Shown: in pieces, positions 11,871 through 23,581 of the stretch
Layout of the letters: every line of letters starts with the position of its first letter
Numbering within the stretch: the stretch's first letter is position 1
Source of the DNA: Cristatella mucedo
Lineage: Eukaryota > Bryozoa > Phylactolaemata > Cristatellidae
Assembly (NCBI GenBank): GCA_009760855.2
Contig: WPIO01000010.1
Span: 1,446,501 to 1,510,500 of the forward strand
Length of the DNA stretch: 64,000 nucleotides
Direction: 5' to 3'
Notes under the pieces: generated by a model
Databases searched by the model: none
Told to the model about the DNA's origin: nothing
Seen by the model: only the letters and a program-made list of their open reading frames with translations
Translations under genes and position numbers: made by a program

Positions 11871-12899
11871 GCATAATTTTATGAGAAACTTGAGTTACGG
11901 AGTTTGCATTTTAATTCGAGTACTATAGAGCACGATCATTATAACGCATCCAATAAAGTTTGCGAAATCTGGCACTCCCGTTCTCATTAAACTCCACGGT
12001 GCAAATACTCGGGGAATCAGCTACATGTGCTCTTTTTGGATTGCATTCAATAATGCACTCTCATTTGTGTGTACCCACTCAAGTTTGCTCCATTTCGCCG
12101 GTGGCGCGCTCACGAAGTTTACTGCAGCGACCTTGACCTCTGTCTCCCGGGCCGCAGAGGCCAATTGCAATTGATATCGTGAGAACGCTAGCACGAAATG
12201 GAGCGATATTTTTTGGTGACACTTGAATGTGGGTGCACTTTGATTTGCAATTCAAATGGCGCATGGTTTTGCCAATTTCCTGTGGATTTTTGGTATGTTC
12301 AGCTCGAGTGCGGTAGACTGCTGTAGTGGCCAGTGACTTGGGGATCCACTTGCATAAGACCGTGCTGGCACAATCGCATCGAATGCGGTCGGCTTATCTT
12401 AAGTTCTTGCTCTACATTCACTCGAAAGTCATGCTCCGCTCCACCACTTTTCTCTACAACTTTGTTTAAATAGAGTAGATTGTGGTCCTGATGTATATTT
12501 CGGCTTTGAAGGCTGATTCTCTAGGATTTCGGGAGATGCTCAAGAGGCGGGGGGCGCTTCTCATGCCAAGAGTCTCCAGGCCACTGGTTTCGCCGGTGCT
12601 AAAAATGTCCGACATGGATTATTCTACAAAGTGATGGTACGCAATTGATTAGGGAAGTGTGCATTCAGCGTCGCAATAAAAATTTAGAGAATGGCCGCTT
12701 AGTGTGCTGCAAGTGAAATAAGCTTTTAGCTTGAAGGGAGACGGCGGCCGGAGAAGTTGAGGGACGGAGAGTACAACAGAGAAACATATAGCACGACAGA
12801 AAGAAGGGGAGACAAAGAGGCAAAACACAGTGCGATGAGAGACAGAAGACGGTAAGAAAAGATGAAAGAGATGAGAAAAAGCAAGCGAGAGTTTCGTGA

Positions 12900-13041
12900 G
12901 CTTGTTCCGGCGAGAGAGAGACAGAGAGAGAAAGAGACAGAGAGAGAGAGATAGATAGAGAGACAGAGAGAGACAGCGAGAGAGCGAATAAGAAGAAGAT
13001 TCATAGACAACAAGAACCTTTCCCACTCTTTCTCTTTCCAT

Positions 13042-13073
<32 letters not shown>

Positions 13074-13155
13074 GCTCTCGCTCTCTCTCTCTTTCTCTCT
13101 CTCTCTCTCGCTTTCTCTCTCTCTCTGTCTCTCTCTCTCTGTCTGTCTGTCTCTG

Positions 13156-13215
<60 letters not shown>

Positions 13216-13296
13216 TCCCTGTCTCTCCTCTCTCTCCCTCTCTCTGTCTGTCTCTCTCTGTCTCTCTGTGTGTCCCTGTCTCTTTCTCTCTCCCTC
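12900..13296 (+). repeat. Opposed GA-rich and CT-rich microsatellite
   Basis: A GA/GACA-rich run (12.90-12.99 kb) is followed by a CT/CTGT-rich run (13.04-13.30 kb). The two are imperfect reverse complements, so the region can fold back. The open frames across it are low-complexity artefacts. Confidence 0.85.
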
Positions 13297-14080
13297 GAGC
13301 TACCTACCAAGTTCTCCCTCTATTTCATGATTTAAAGGCAATTGTGCGAAATCTGCATAGCAAAATAATAAGCGGAGATAGTTCTTTTGTTTTTCTGAGC
13401 TTCGAAAACATTGGCGGTATTTGAGCGTACCCTAGTGCCAAGCACAAACGTTTGTGCGAATTTAACTCCATCGCTTAAAACAAGTACATTACCAGAAGGT
13501 AAGGTCCATTCACACTCGTCGGGGTTACCGGGTTTCCACGAAAGAAATCGCTTATGCAAACGAGCCAATCTACTAGGCAATTCAGGGCAAGCTTTGCAAT
13601 GCCGCGCCTACCCGCAGACCTACACACAGAGTCTCTGTTACCCAGCGTGTCTTGCGTCCTCAGAAAGCGCCTTATTGATTACGTGCTACAGTGAATCGAT
13701 GCTAACATGTGGTAACGGCCCGATAAACTCCGTTGAATAGCATACATAAAGTAAGCAGATAAACTTCGAGGGATTATTAAGTTCTGAGCCTTTTTCTGCG
13801 TACATTCATTTAAGACCGATGGCAGCTGCAAATGAAACCTGCAGCGAAATCTACGGCACAGAAAGACGTACGCACCGCCGAACCAAACGAGTCAGGCACT
13901 GCGTAGAGCTCACCACGGGTAGATAGGTACACAGGTAGATGCTTAAAATATTGGTAGGTAGGTACTTGAATAGATAAGTAGACAGATACAGGACTGTAGA
14001 TGGGCGTATAGAATGATACACAATTATATGCGTACATACCCTATTACTGTACATACATAGACATGTGGCTGTATATATAT

Positions 14081-14114
14081 GTGAATATATATATATATAT
14101 ATATATATATGTGG

Positions 14115-14150
<36 letters not shown>

Positions 14151-14176
14151 ATTTATGTATATGTATATCATAAATA

Positions 14177-14200
<24 letters not shown>
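14081..14200 (+). repeat. (TA)n microsatellite
   Basis: Alternating TA and TG dinucleotides, interrupted by GTGTGTGTGTGTATTTATG. Confidence 0.85.
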
Positions 14201-14207
<7 letters not shown>

Positions 14208-14224
14208 ATAGCATAAATGTACAG

Positions 14225-14375
14225 ATATATTAAGCCAAGGGTAAGGTGTTCGTTCTTCGCAGCCGAGGTCCTGTGTTCTCCAGTCCTGCAGCGGACAAGT
14301 CTTTATCGCCCACTCCAAGCGGTGACGATTGCCGTCATGGTTATTCTGCCTCTATGTAAATTAGGCAGTTAAATC
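14225..14375 (+). mobile_element. tRNA-derived SINE (family A, forward), degenerate
   Basis: It contains a B-box-like stretch (TCCTGTGTTCTCCAGTCCTGCAGC) in the same order as the copy at 46.74 kb. After it come TTTATCGCCCACTCCAAGCGGTGACGATTGCC and TTCTGCCTCTATGTAAATTAGG. Confidence 0.45.
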
Positions 14376-14682
14376 ACTAATTATTAAATATAGATATATA
14401 AGCAGATGGGCAGACTCACAAATAGATCGATAAATTTATAGATACAGGTGAATACAGGCTGACAGACGGAAGATACAGAGATACACAGATAGAAAGCAAT
14501 ATAATTAATGATGACATTTATAAAGGCCCTAAGAGAACTTAATCGATTTCCAGTTGCTTTACAACTAGCTGCAAGAGAAGTACTAACGAAGGGACTAAGA
14601 CATGCAAGGCATAGTACTTGGACAAGCACGCGGAATAGTATCATGCTTAGAACCTGTATGTACAAGCAGACTAGAAGACATT

Positions 14683-14822
14683 CTTTGGTCTAGCGGTTAA
14701 GGTGCTCGCCCCGACCAAGGTCTGACTGAGGTCGTGGGCTCGAGCCCCGAGGTAAATGTGAAGCGCCTGAATAGAGATTAAGTTCTCTTGGGGCGCTATA
14801 CAAATGAATTATATTTTTTATT
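14683..14822 (+). mobile_element. tRNA-derived SINE with an L2-type LINE tail
   Basis: The head is tRNA-like: TGGTCTAGCGGTTAAGGTGC (A box) and GGGCTCGAGCCCC (B box), about 45 bases apart. It is followed by the tail AAGCGCCTGAATAGAGATTA and GGGCGCTATACAAATG, which matches the 3' end of the LINE at 57.9-59.2 kb. It is the best-preserved SINE in the window and is probably mobilised by that LINE. Confidence 0.75.
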
Positions 14823-14974
14823 CAAGACCACCGGCTATGGCGGATCCATGGCAATAGTATGGCGGGTGCTGACTCGTGGGCAGGTAAACAAGCGCAACTG
14901 CGCTCGCTCAGGGTTAAGAGAAAACACGCTTCACCAGGGAGCTGGGAAAGCTGAGCTGAACAGATGCGTCTTTG

Positions 14975-16480
14975 GAATAATAATGATGATAGCAATAATG
15001 CTAATATTAATACACGTGTATAACACCTTCAGAGAACTTAATCTCTTTCTAAGCACCTTACATGTGCTGCAAAAGAAGCATGATCAAACAATCAGTGATG
15101 ACATAAATAATGTCAAAAAGCACAACATGTTTAAGAGGTAACAAGCACACTGCCAATATGTTAACACGAGCAGTGGTAGCATGCACAATGTTAGGACGCA
15201 TAAGCACACATTAGACCAATCGCGATCACCCAGCAAATGCTGCGAGAAACAGGTGTGTTAATAGTTGGTTTTTAATTTCGTCAAGTCAGGGGATGTCCTG
15301 ACGTCAGTTGGAAGTGAGTTCTAGGCTTTGAGAGCATAAGAACTAACAGCAGGGTCAAGGAAGGATTTAAGGTTTGTACTAGGTATGACTAAACGATTCA
15401 ATCCAGAAAATTGGGTGGCACGATGCCTCAGTTCAGGTGGGGGAGTAAATATAGTAGGTTGGCTGAAGTCAGGAAATGAAGGGACATAAAAGTAAGTGTC
15501 AGGACCTCGAATCCGATAAGCTGTTGGATATGAAGTCAGAGCAGGTCGGCAAAAACTGGTGTTATGTTGCAACTGAAATTGCACGACAGACAAGCCTAGC
15601 TGGTGCTGCATCAACTGTAAGCTCCAGATTGTACAAGCCGGTAAACTTGCAAGTGAGCTGCATAAGTAGAGACGGGGTATCATAAATGCATGGAAAAATA
15701 TGGACGCAATTTACCTGTTTTTGCAAGCACAAATTTTAGCAATATCATGTACCTGAAACTAGACAGACTTTACTGTGGAACTGATGTGGTAATTTAGAGA
15801 AAGGACACTTTGGAACTGGAAATCGAGATTTCACCCATGTGCAACAAGGTATTTGCTGGCAGAGTCAAGCTTGAGAAATAAGCTTTCCAATTTCGGATTC
15901 ACACTTGGTATACTCATAACTAATAAGTTGGTATTATCGTCGGTTAATCTGAGAAATGTTGCTGCCATCCAGGTGCGGATGTCAGCTATACATGCAGCAA
16001 GGGAGTTGTGAGAGTTCGCTGCTGGAGGGATGGGAGGGATCAATGCAAAGGTACAGCTGAGAGTCAGCTGTATGGAAGTAAAAACTTAGATTGTGTTTGG
16101 TGATCACACCGGTAAGAGGGAGAGTATCAACTGTTAAACAGAAGGGGACCGAGGCAGAGCCCTGAGAGGTACCCAATATTTCAATGGCTGCTCCTCGGAG
16201 TAGGAGGAGATCACCGATCTGTCACCGATCTATCCGTTCACGTTAATACGCTTTAGCCACCCATTAAAGTAGAACCTGAGCCATTGTAGTGCAGTCGATG
16301 CCATCGATGCCCAGGTGAAATGAAAAGCACTCGAGAAGGATCTGATCAATAGTATCTAACTAACGCTACCAAAAGATCAAGCAATGCAATCAGAGAAACT
16401 TTACCTGAGTCTGAATTCCTAGCAAGGTCGCTATGCAGTATATACCGTAAGCAATGCTGACTCAGTGGAGCAATTAGCTC
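14975..16480 (-). mobile_element. L2-like non-LTR retrotransposon, 3' part, decayed
   Basis: On the minus strand: relics of the reverse transcriptase fingers and palm (PLTGVITKHNLSFYFHTADSQLYLCIDPS, where the catalytic YADD has decayed to HTAD), then IRTWMAATFLRLTDDNTNLLVM, then the C-terminal part (15.32-15.68 kb), then the tail ending in TAA-type repeats near 14985. Frameshifts and stops are frequent. It is the same family as the copies at 37.5, 38.5 and 57.9 kb. Confidence 0.75.
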
Positions 16481-17249
16481 TCAAACCAGCCAAGGACTCA
16501 CTTTCTAGGTTTGATATTTTAATGTAAGGGTTCGGCTGGTCAGTCACAACTAGTTCCAGTGTCTTTTATGGGAACGGTAGAAGGCAGACTCGTCGGAAGC
16601 TGTTCGAGTTTTCTTATTCTGATGTTGCTTCCTTAGTTAGTGGCTTAACAGCAGCCATTTTGAAAGGAGTCTGGACATAATCTAAAGCTGAGGACATAGT
16701 TTATAATGTTGGTTATGCATGGCAGCAGCAGATCTATGCATAGAAGTAGTTAGACCGTGGATATGTGGTATAAAGGGATAGTAATCTTCTTTGTTTGGGA
16801 GATAAATTTCATGATTTGGTCACTGGTAGCCTCCTTGAATGTATACATTGTGGTGTTCCACGGAATTGAGGGAGGAAAGTTTTTTCTGCTTCTTATTAAG
16901 GGACAGGAGTCCAGAAGGAATGCTATTGTTCTAGGAATGGACTCTCTGATCTTGTCTATCTTGTTGACAAAAAGCTAAATTAGCGATCAGCTAGGTTACA
17001 ACGAGAATCACTAGGTTAGGAGCCAACGTGGTAGGGGTTAGTAAGATGGTTTGTGGTAGATATCAGTCTTTTTGGATTTTGCATCTGCAATTAAAAAACA
17101 TTTTTTTTTTATAAAAGCTAAACTTAGCCTTAGCTAGGATGGATTGGTAAGATCTACAGTATCCCCTTTTATTCCCCTCATGTCTGCTCATGGACCGTCA
17201 GTCCTGATCTTTTATGTTTTGTCAGCTTGGGCTTAGTAGACCTTTCTAG

Positions 17250-17700
17250 TTAAACCTCTACTGTAAACCATAGGCCGACTAGGCGAGGGCGTACAGTGTG
17301 CACAGTCACATGTGCAAACTCGTCGATCATGTCAGCTAGTGTCGTGTTGACGCATTTTACTGATGACGACACGTCGAAGGAGGATTGAGCAGCGGAACGA
17401 AGAAGATATTCTCGCTCGGACAGCATCGATGTCATGGGTCTTGATGTTTCGCGATTAATAGATGACTTTAGATGCCGAGGAGGGCACACAATTTTGACCA
17501 AATGAGATCTGCATGTGGTCAGATGAGCAGATTTTGGTAATGCAAGGTGATGATACCATAAGGTTGTAGGAGAAAATTTGGTCGTGTGTCTGACCCTTGA
17601 TTTGAGGAGGGCCATGCACATGAGCGTCGGCAGAAAATTACTAAGTCAGTTCGCGAAATTCGGCGCTCAAGGCGTCAGCCAAGTTTCAAATTACCCTTAA
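17250..17700 (-). mobile_element. LINE fragment (endonuclease to reverse transcriptase linker)
   Basis: The reading DMIDEFAHVTVHTVRPRLVGLWFTVEV resembles the linker found between the endonuclease and reverse transcriptase of L2/CR1 elements (a D-x-HAP..TV-x3-PWF type motif). It may be the 5' part of the element at 14.98-16.48 kb, interrupted by about 750 bases that I cannot identify. Confidence 0.5.
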
Positions 17701-17805
17701 TGGGGGCAGATGGATTTCTTGGACACATACTTGAAATGAGAACATCGCTCCTAAGCAGAGAACTCAGTAATTCCCTCGTGACATGAAGACATAACTGTTG
17801 ACCTA

Positions 17806-18765
17806 TTATGTAATGTAATGTATCTCCGTCTGTAACTCCAAAAAGTCATAAAGACCATGTGGGTGTTGCGCAGGAGAGTTTTGTATAGCGCACTCACTCC
17901 CTAAGCGGCTTTCGGTACGCATTCCGTAGCCAACAGACTTCGTCTCACGCAACAAAGAGAAAGTGGGAAGCATAGCAGAGTCAGAAGAGCAGTTGAGGTA
18001 GTGAGTAGCATAGAAGTAGCAGCTCAGGACCGCTGAAAAAGATGTGCTATAGTCGGCAGTAGGAGAGTAGTTGTCGTTGCGTAAGAATTGTGGAAGCGAG
18101 TTCCACAGTCTAGGACCTGCAGAGCTAAAGCTTCTGTCGCCGACTGTCTTTAAGCGGAGGAATGGGACAGCTAATCTATTGTCCACACAGGACCTGAGGG
18201 CACGAACAGGCTGAAACTGATGTAGCAGTTCAGCTAGGTACGAAGGAGCCAAGCCGTAGCGGGCCTTGTGGGTCAGCTTAAGAACTTCGCTCTGTATCCT
18301 TTGCTCAACCGGCAACCATCCTAGCTCTTTCAGCAAAGGTGACACGTGCTCAAACCGCTGGGACTTGAAGACCAGCCTTGCAGCCATATTCATAGTCCGC
18401 TGTAGTGGCACAATAGCTTTCTTTGGCAGCCCAGCCAAAAGGGAATTACAATAATCAAGCCGAGACAGAACTAAAGAGCTAGTTAAATTGTTTGCAAGCC
18501 ACTGTGAGAGACAGCTCCTAATCTTAGATAGGGATCGGATGTGATGGCTAGCTGTAGAGGCAGTCTTCTGAATGAAGCTTTTAAAATTGAGGCAGTTGTC
18601 GAACACGACACCTAAATTACGAGCACGTGGTGAAGGTCGCACAATATCATCACCTATTAGAACAGCAAAGCCTTTTAATCCAGCCACACGCTTAGGGTGT
18701 CCTATGAGCAGCAGTTCGGTTTTATCGTCATTAGTGGACATCTTGAGGAGACTCCTCGTTGAAGT
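17806..18765 (-). mobile_element. CR1-like LINE, 5'-truncated, reverse transcriptase C-terminal part still open
   Basis: About 315 codons without a stop. It starts in the conserved block NDDKTELLLIG, then NLGVVFDNCLNF, SRLDYCNSLLAGLP, AARLV, LGWLPVEQRI, and a C-terminal RLWNSLP. The catalytic YADD block is missing by 5' truncation. The 3' end is a short TGTAATG-type repeat (17809-17822 on the plus strand), unlike the ATT repeats of the L2-like family. Fragments of the same family lie at 36.16, 47.1 and 63.7 kb. Confidence 0.8.
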
Positions 18766-19429
18766 ACATCGCACAGATCTGAGCTTCTCGCCAGATCATA
18801 GGCGGGTTGACAGGTAGGCGCTGGTATGTTGCCATGCGACTGCTAATGGATTTCTGATGATTACCTTCGGTAGAATACCGACTATCACATAAGATCCACA
18901 CTCGGTTATGTGTAGATAGACAGGTCAGAGCTGATTGATGTGTCACCAAATCTCTCGATTATATCCATTTGGCAGAATTAAGTTGTTTGAGAGTGTTTCA
19001 AACGTATGCAGGAATTTGTTGTCCTCGGGTATTAATCGAACACAAAGAAGAATTAATTGTCCTAGGCCGGCGTTTTTTTGCATCGGGAGCTTTATCTTGG
19101 AGGAAACCATTATACTACACCAGAACCTAGTGATAGCAGTCAATATCACGAAAGTATTGCAAGTGAGGGGAGAATGCACTCAAAGCAGCAGGATTATTCG
19201 CGTTTGCTTTGACGATCCCACTCTCGCTACTCCAGATGCTTGTAATGCGCCTCAGCTACTCTTCTTAGTTAGCCTTTCTAGTAGACAACTTATGCGCTTG
19301 CAAAACTTGTCACCGATAGAAACAACAAACGATCAAATTTAAACAAATTACTTTTACCTCAGAACGAACAGCTCAGCGAGGCTCTGCCGCGAGATCGGAG
19401 CCGTGACTGACATATGTACAAGTACGCAC

Positions 19430-20000
19430 ACTGTTAGGCCACCAGGCAGCGATGTGAGGGAAAACAGATGCACAGCATAGTGACTTGGTGAATTGGTTAG
19501 GCTCATGCAGATAAACGGCGAGCATTGAGAAAGATAACTGAAAAGAATAGCAAATGTGCAAACTAAAATTATGCTTAGTCACTGGGTGTGGTAAAATAAA
19601 AGCCTGATGCAAGCTCCAAACTTTCGGTGTAAGGGGCCTGATGTCAATTTAGCGAAAACACGGCATTGCAAGTGGGAGCCACGTATCTGTGTGAGAGCAC
19701 GTGACCGGGGGGGGTGCCAGAGAGATGGATAGATAAGCGAGTGAAAGCAGTGACTTTTAAGCCGAAGCTATCGATTCTATGCTCAGTAAGGAGCTAGCGC
19801 CGGTTGCGGCAGGTCAGACAAGATTGGTGCTGTGCGGCAGCTGTGGCGTTGACGGTAGACAAGAGAGCCGGCACGAACGGATTGATGTTGCTGAGCTGCA
19901 TGAGGGCTGACTTGACAGTTGAAGCGAATGCTAATCTACCGACAAAAGTCATTACCGATTTGCACAGATACAGGAGCATTTGGACAGGCTACGCCTTAGC
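19430..20000 (-). mobile_element. Decayed CR1-like LINE fragment
   Basis: It resembles the fragment at 34.15-34.56 kb: both have GAGAGCACGTGAC, then GTCGATT or ATCGATT, and further on GAGGGCTGACTTGACAGTTG / GAAGGCCGACTTGACCTTG. No open frame is left. Confidence 0.4.
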
Positions 20001-20649
20001 CAAGGGGTAGGGGTTTTTGTACCGGAATTCATAAATCAAAAGATGCACGACTGCTATGTAAGCTAGCAGCACCAAATTAGTGGTCTGCCTACATGGTGTG
20101 TGGATCATCATATGCGTATTCATTTTGCCGTCCCTGGTAAAATACCTCTGGCTCGCTTAGTGATCTAATTCTACATACTCGTAAAAGTTGCTTGTAGTAC
20201 ATCAATTTGAAATCCACGAAACTTGTGTTGGATCGAATTAGGTTTAAGGTACATTTTGATCACCTTTTAATCGATGCTGGTAGTCTGTCAGGCATGAAGC
20301 TCACATGTTTGCAAGGCGTGTACAATTGAACAATGCTTAATTTAACGTTTGAACACTGTGATAAACTTCTTTTTATTTTACTGGCCCTTTGCATCACAGC
20401 TCTTTCGCCTTGAAGATGCTCTATTTCTCCCCTACGCTAGGCATTGGTAGTTTAATGCATTTACTCGTTACATCGCCACTTCTCTGGACGGCCATCTGAA
20501 CGTGCGTAGTTAGCTGGTGAATAAAGTGGAATATGTTGTATTATCTGGAAAAGATTATTTACAACTTCTGTACCCTGCGAGCTTTTATTATTTATGTGCT
20601 CTGCCGATTACCTGAATTAACCGTTTGGAAAATTGAATGTTATACTTAC

Positions 20650-20730
20650 TTTTTGTGGCAAATAGTTGAGGTAATATTTATCTGGAAATGTAGTGACATC
20701 ACGCCATTGTGTGGCTCCATTTTGAGCTTG
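20650..20730 (-). promoter_or_regulatory. Gene 1, candidate first (non-coding) exon and core promoter element
   Basis: The donor is ACAAAAA|GTAAGTATAAC, with the last exon base at 20650. About 43 bases upstream lies CACAATGGCGTGATGTCAC (20693-20711 on the plus strand), identical in the matching place of genes 2 and 3. It combines an ATGGCG core of the YY1 type and a TGATGTCA core of the CRE/ATF type, both known near transcription starts. The ATG in it is followed two codons later by TGA, a minimal upstream frame. The start site is not known. Confidence 0.45.
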
Positions 20731-21330
20731 TGCATCACATTTTGCTAACTTTACCTTGCTTTGCTTAACTTAGTGCGAGACTAGCATGCGAAATATATTC
20801 CCCTAAGAAGCCCACGGTTACAGCAACGGTCAAGGCTAACATTCACGAGCAAACCGCTTTTCTCGTAAATTTATCTTTGGAAAAGATTATAAATTTAATA
20901 TTTTGGAAATGACCACAAATAAAAAATGTCCAGTATATCTTAAATATTTTTGAGATTCGCACATTTTAAGCTTGAGTGAAATACTTTAAGACGCTCACCT
21001 TGCAACTTGGATTCAGTCTGCAAATGATCACTGTTCTTTTTGGGAATGACTAGCATTACTATTTTAATTAGCTGGTTATGGTTGTCGTGGTCTTTTCGTG
21101 AGTAGAACTCAGTGATTACGGCCAAATCGCCTAGCTGACTTTCCCGACATAGAGTACTTCCGGCCGTTACTCATGCGTATGTATTCCCGAATTGCTTCAT
21201 GCATTGCCATTCGTGTAGTTTCCAGCATCAGTGCTACAATTTGTATATTTCCCAGTGCCAGTGCTACAATAGTCAGTACAGTTATTAAATTATAAGGACA
21301 GCTAAATCTCACTGCCAATACTGGTGCAGT
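20731..21330 (-). repeat. Upstream flank duplicated with gene 2's upstream flank
   Basis: Diverged similarity to 35.93-36.16 and 36.64-36.93 kb. Shared landmarks are CCTTGCTTTGC, a block with CAC(A/G)AGC(A/G)A(A/G)CCG, TGGATTCAG(T/C)CTGCAAA, and GGTTATGGTTG. It places the duplication boundary at least 600 bases beyond the candidate promoter. Confidence 0.55.
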
Positions 21331-21629
21331 AATGGCCTAATCTATCGCACTTCGAATGCACACGCGGCCCTAGAGGCTTATGCAGGATGTCGGACTACGG
21401 TGGATTCATTCATCCGTCGTTCTGTTCTCTATGGGATAACTGAATGCGGTACTAAAATGTTTTAGTTGCAACTTTGCCGTTGGAGCATGTCATTTTTCTG
21501 CCATTCTCCTTGGACCACGACGTACCTTACTGCAATTTATTAGGCTACGTGAGGTTTAAATCAGCAAAATGTAGAGTCAATGCATTTACTTCAGCTCCCT
21601 ACGTCGCGACTAAGTATATACTGTACATC

Positions 21630-21880
21630 GTTCGACGACTGCAGAGCAAGTCTGCTGCCATCCATTTGCGGACGTCAGCAATGCATGCAACTAGGGAGTT
21701 ATGAGATTTTTAAATTCTGAAAGGCTGGCAGAGATAAAAAAGTTAGTACCATGGTGCACGTTACTGGCATAGATTCTGCTTAATGATTACATCGGCACGA
21801 TGGAGGGTGTACACTGTGGAAAAAGCAGATTAAGCCCTGTGGTAGCCCGTACTTTAGTGGCTCTTGTTTGATCGTTTTTG
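21630..21880 (-). mobile_element. L2-like LINE fragment
   Basis: It retains the order seen in the copy at 15.9-16.1 kb: CTGCCATCCATTTGCGGACG, TCAGCAATGCATGCA, AGGGAGTTATGAGA, then GTGGTAGCCC. Both reading frames are broken. Confidence 0.6.
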
Positions 21881-23581
21881 TTCGCTGACATCAATGCTCC
21901 GGAGTCTACCAATATTATAGGACCTAATCCCTATTAGTGCCGCGACAGTGATGCCAAGGCGAGACGAGAGACGCTCGAGGTGAACTCGGAGACCATGTAC
22001 ATATGCTGGAGTTCCATATCATTCATATCGCTTGGTGATTTCGCTAGTCCCTCTCCAGCACCTTAAATTATTATGCTTCTAAAGCTGGCTTTTAGAGCAC
22101 TGTGATACATTATCTTATATTAGCGAAGCAGGTTTAAGAATCTCCTGCGCCTGGGCTAGAATCGATCCCAGGCGAAGAAACACTCAGACTGCCGAGCGCG
22201 CTCTGCATAAACAGAACAAATTTAATGTCAAGATTAAGTCGTAGCTGGGAGTATTTTTTAGTGTCTAGCACTACAAAAACCACATTGCACAATTGTATAA
22301 GTCTAGATTTCAGCGAAATATTTTGGTAATACGGTCTCAGCATACTGCTCTACTTTAATCATTGCAACGCATAGGCTAGCTGAAGTGCATAGACTAAGAA
22401 GAAACCATACGACACCCAGATTGTTGCGAACGCTATGTTGCTAACTGTGCAGGAGAAACCATGAGCAGAAATAGTTGTATGCTAGCTCAAATACGAGCAC
22501 TCAAATATTGCTCACATTATAATGCTCACTTGATAGAAAGTTGGCACATGCCTCGCTTGAATATCTGTATAAATCTAAATTGGAAGAATACAAATGAACT
22601 TCCATGCAGATCCTTAGAATGTTTTAGTTAGGTATAGTTGATTAAATGTTCTCCAGCAAAATATTAGTTGGCTCGAAAATAAGCGAGAGTTAAATTTTTC
22701 TCTGGTAATAGCAATATAGAAACAGCAACTACGCTCAGAATATTTTTACGAATATACTAAGGGTCCACAAAGTAGGCAACATCATAGAACAAATTAGGAA
22801 TCACAAGTAAAGGGAATGGAAATTACCACCTGCACAAAATATAAAGTCTACAGTTTATTTCACACTTCACCTCACTTCTGCATTATCTTTCCCAGAGGAG
22901 CAGTTCGAAGCGCTTCGGATATTTATACAGAGTAGATAAATACAATGCCTGTAATGCAATGCTCTCAGCCATCTGACAAGACTCGATGCTGTTGATGGTC
23001 CTAGCTAGAAAGTTATAATGAAGTCAGAGGCATGCTAAGCTTCGTATTTCAATACCTTAGCAATAAGAGGCTGATACGTACCACAAATGAAAGGTAATCC
23101 AATTTCTCGTAAAGCCTTTTTGCCCTGAACTTTAAAAATGTTCTACGATATAGCAATTGCTCAAAACTGTCAACATTTACTTTATATATTGAAAAATCAG
23201 CATGCACAGCTATAAATATCTTATTAGATGATGAGGGATAGGATTCCGAACATCAACCAGATTCCAAAAGTTGGCTACGCCGAATAACCAAACACAACAA
23301 ATCGTTTTCTTTCGCCAGAGACCCATTAAGGAAGCACGATAACTTTGGTGAACCAAATTCACTTTCTGAGCCAAGTGACTACCAGATAAAATGCGATACC
23401 AGATAAAATGCTAGTCGATGCTCATAAAACCTTATCAGTTGACTGGACTCGATAGAAGTTATGGTCAATAGGAATACCAATTGGTCTTTCATCAACTGAT
23501 CAGGCAAGTTCAAAATGGTGTTAGCGATCCGCGCGGAATGTTCCTTGTAGAAACACTACAAGGCTAAACATGCTGGTTAAC
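21880..23581. other. Spacer and 3' flank of gene 2
   Basis: No gene seen. From about 22.86 to 23.58 kb it is similar to the 3' flank of gene 3 (39.95-40.67 kb): both have TTATCTTT(C/T)CC followed by GGAG, then ACCAAA(A/C), and ATCTTTGGTGAAC or AACTTTGGTGAACC. This is probably the 3' untranslated region. A candidate AATAAA on the minus strand is at 22854-22859. A 17-bp tandem pair (ACCAGATAAAATGCGAT type) is at 23381-23414. Confidence 0.4.

Larger units (their letters stand above)
10150..20649 (-). other. Gene 1, intron 1 (about 10.5 kb), a host for many transposons
   Basis: It is inferred from the candidate first exon near 20650-20720 and the acceptor at 10150. The first 1.5 kb (10.3-11.6 kb) is diverged sequence shared with gene 2's intron (29.2-30.0 kb). 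The rest holds SINEs, LINE fragments and microsatellites, listed separately. The stretches 11.9-12.9, 13.3-13.8, 18.95-19.4 and 20.0-20.6 kb show nothing I can name. Confidence 0.4.

Noticed and set aside
13020-13300. CRISPR array or satellite
   Set aside because: No spacer structure; simple dinucleotide repeat in an animal genome.
12649-13330. Frames of 96-194 codons over the GA/CT region
   Set aside because: Low-complexity artefacts; open in several frames and on both strands.
14690-14760. Possible tRNA gene
   Set aside because: A and B boxes are present, but the cloverleaf is imperfect and a LINE-type tail follows, so it is a SINE.
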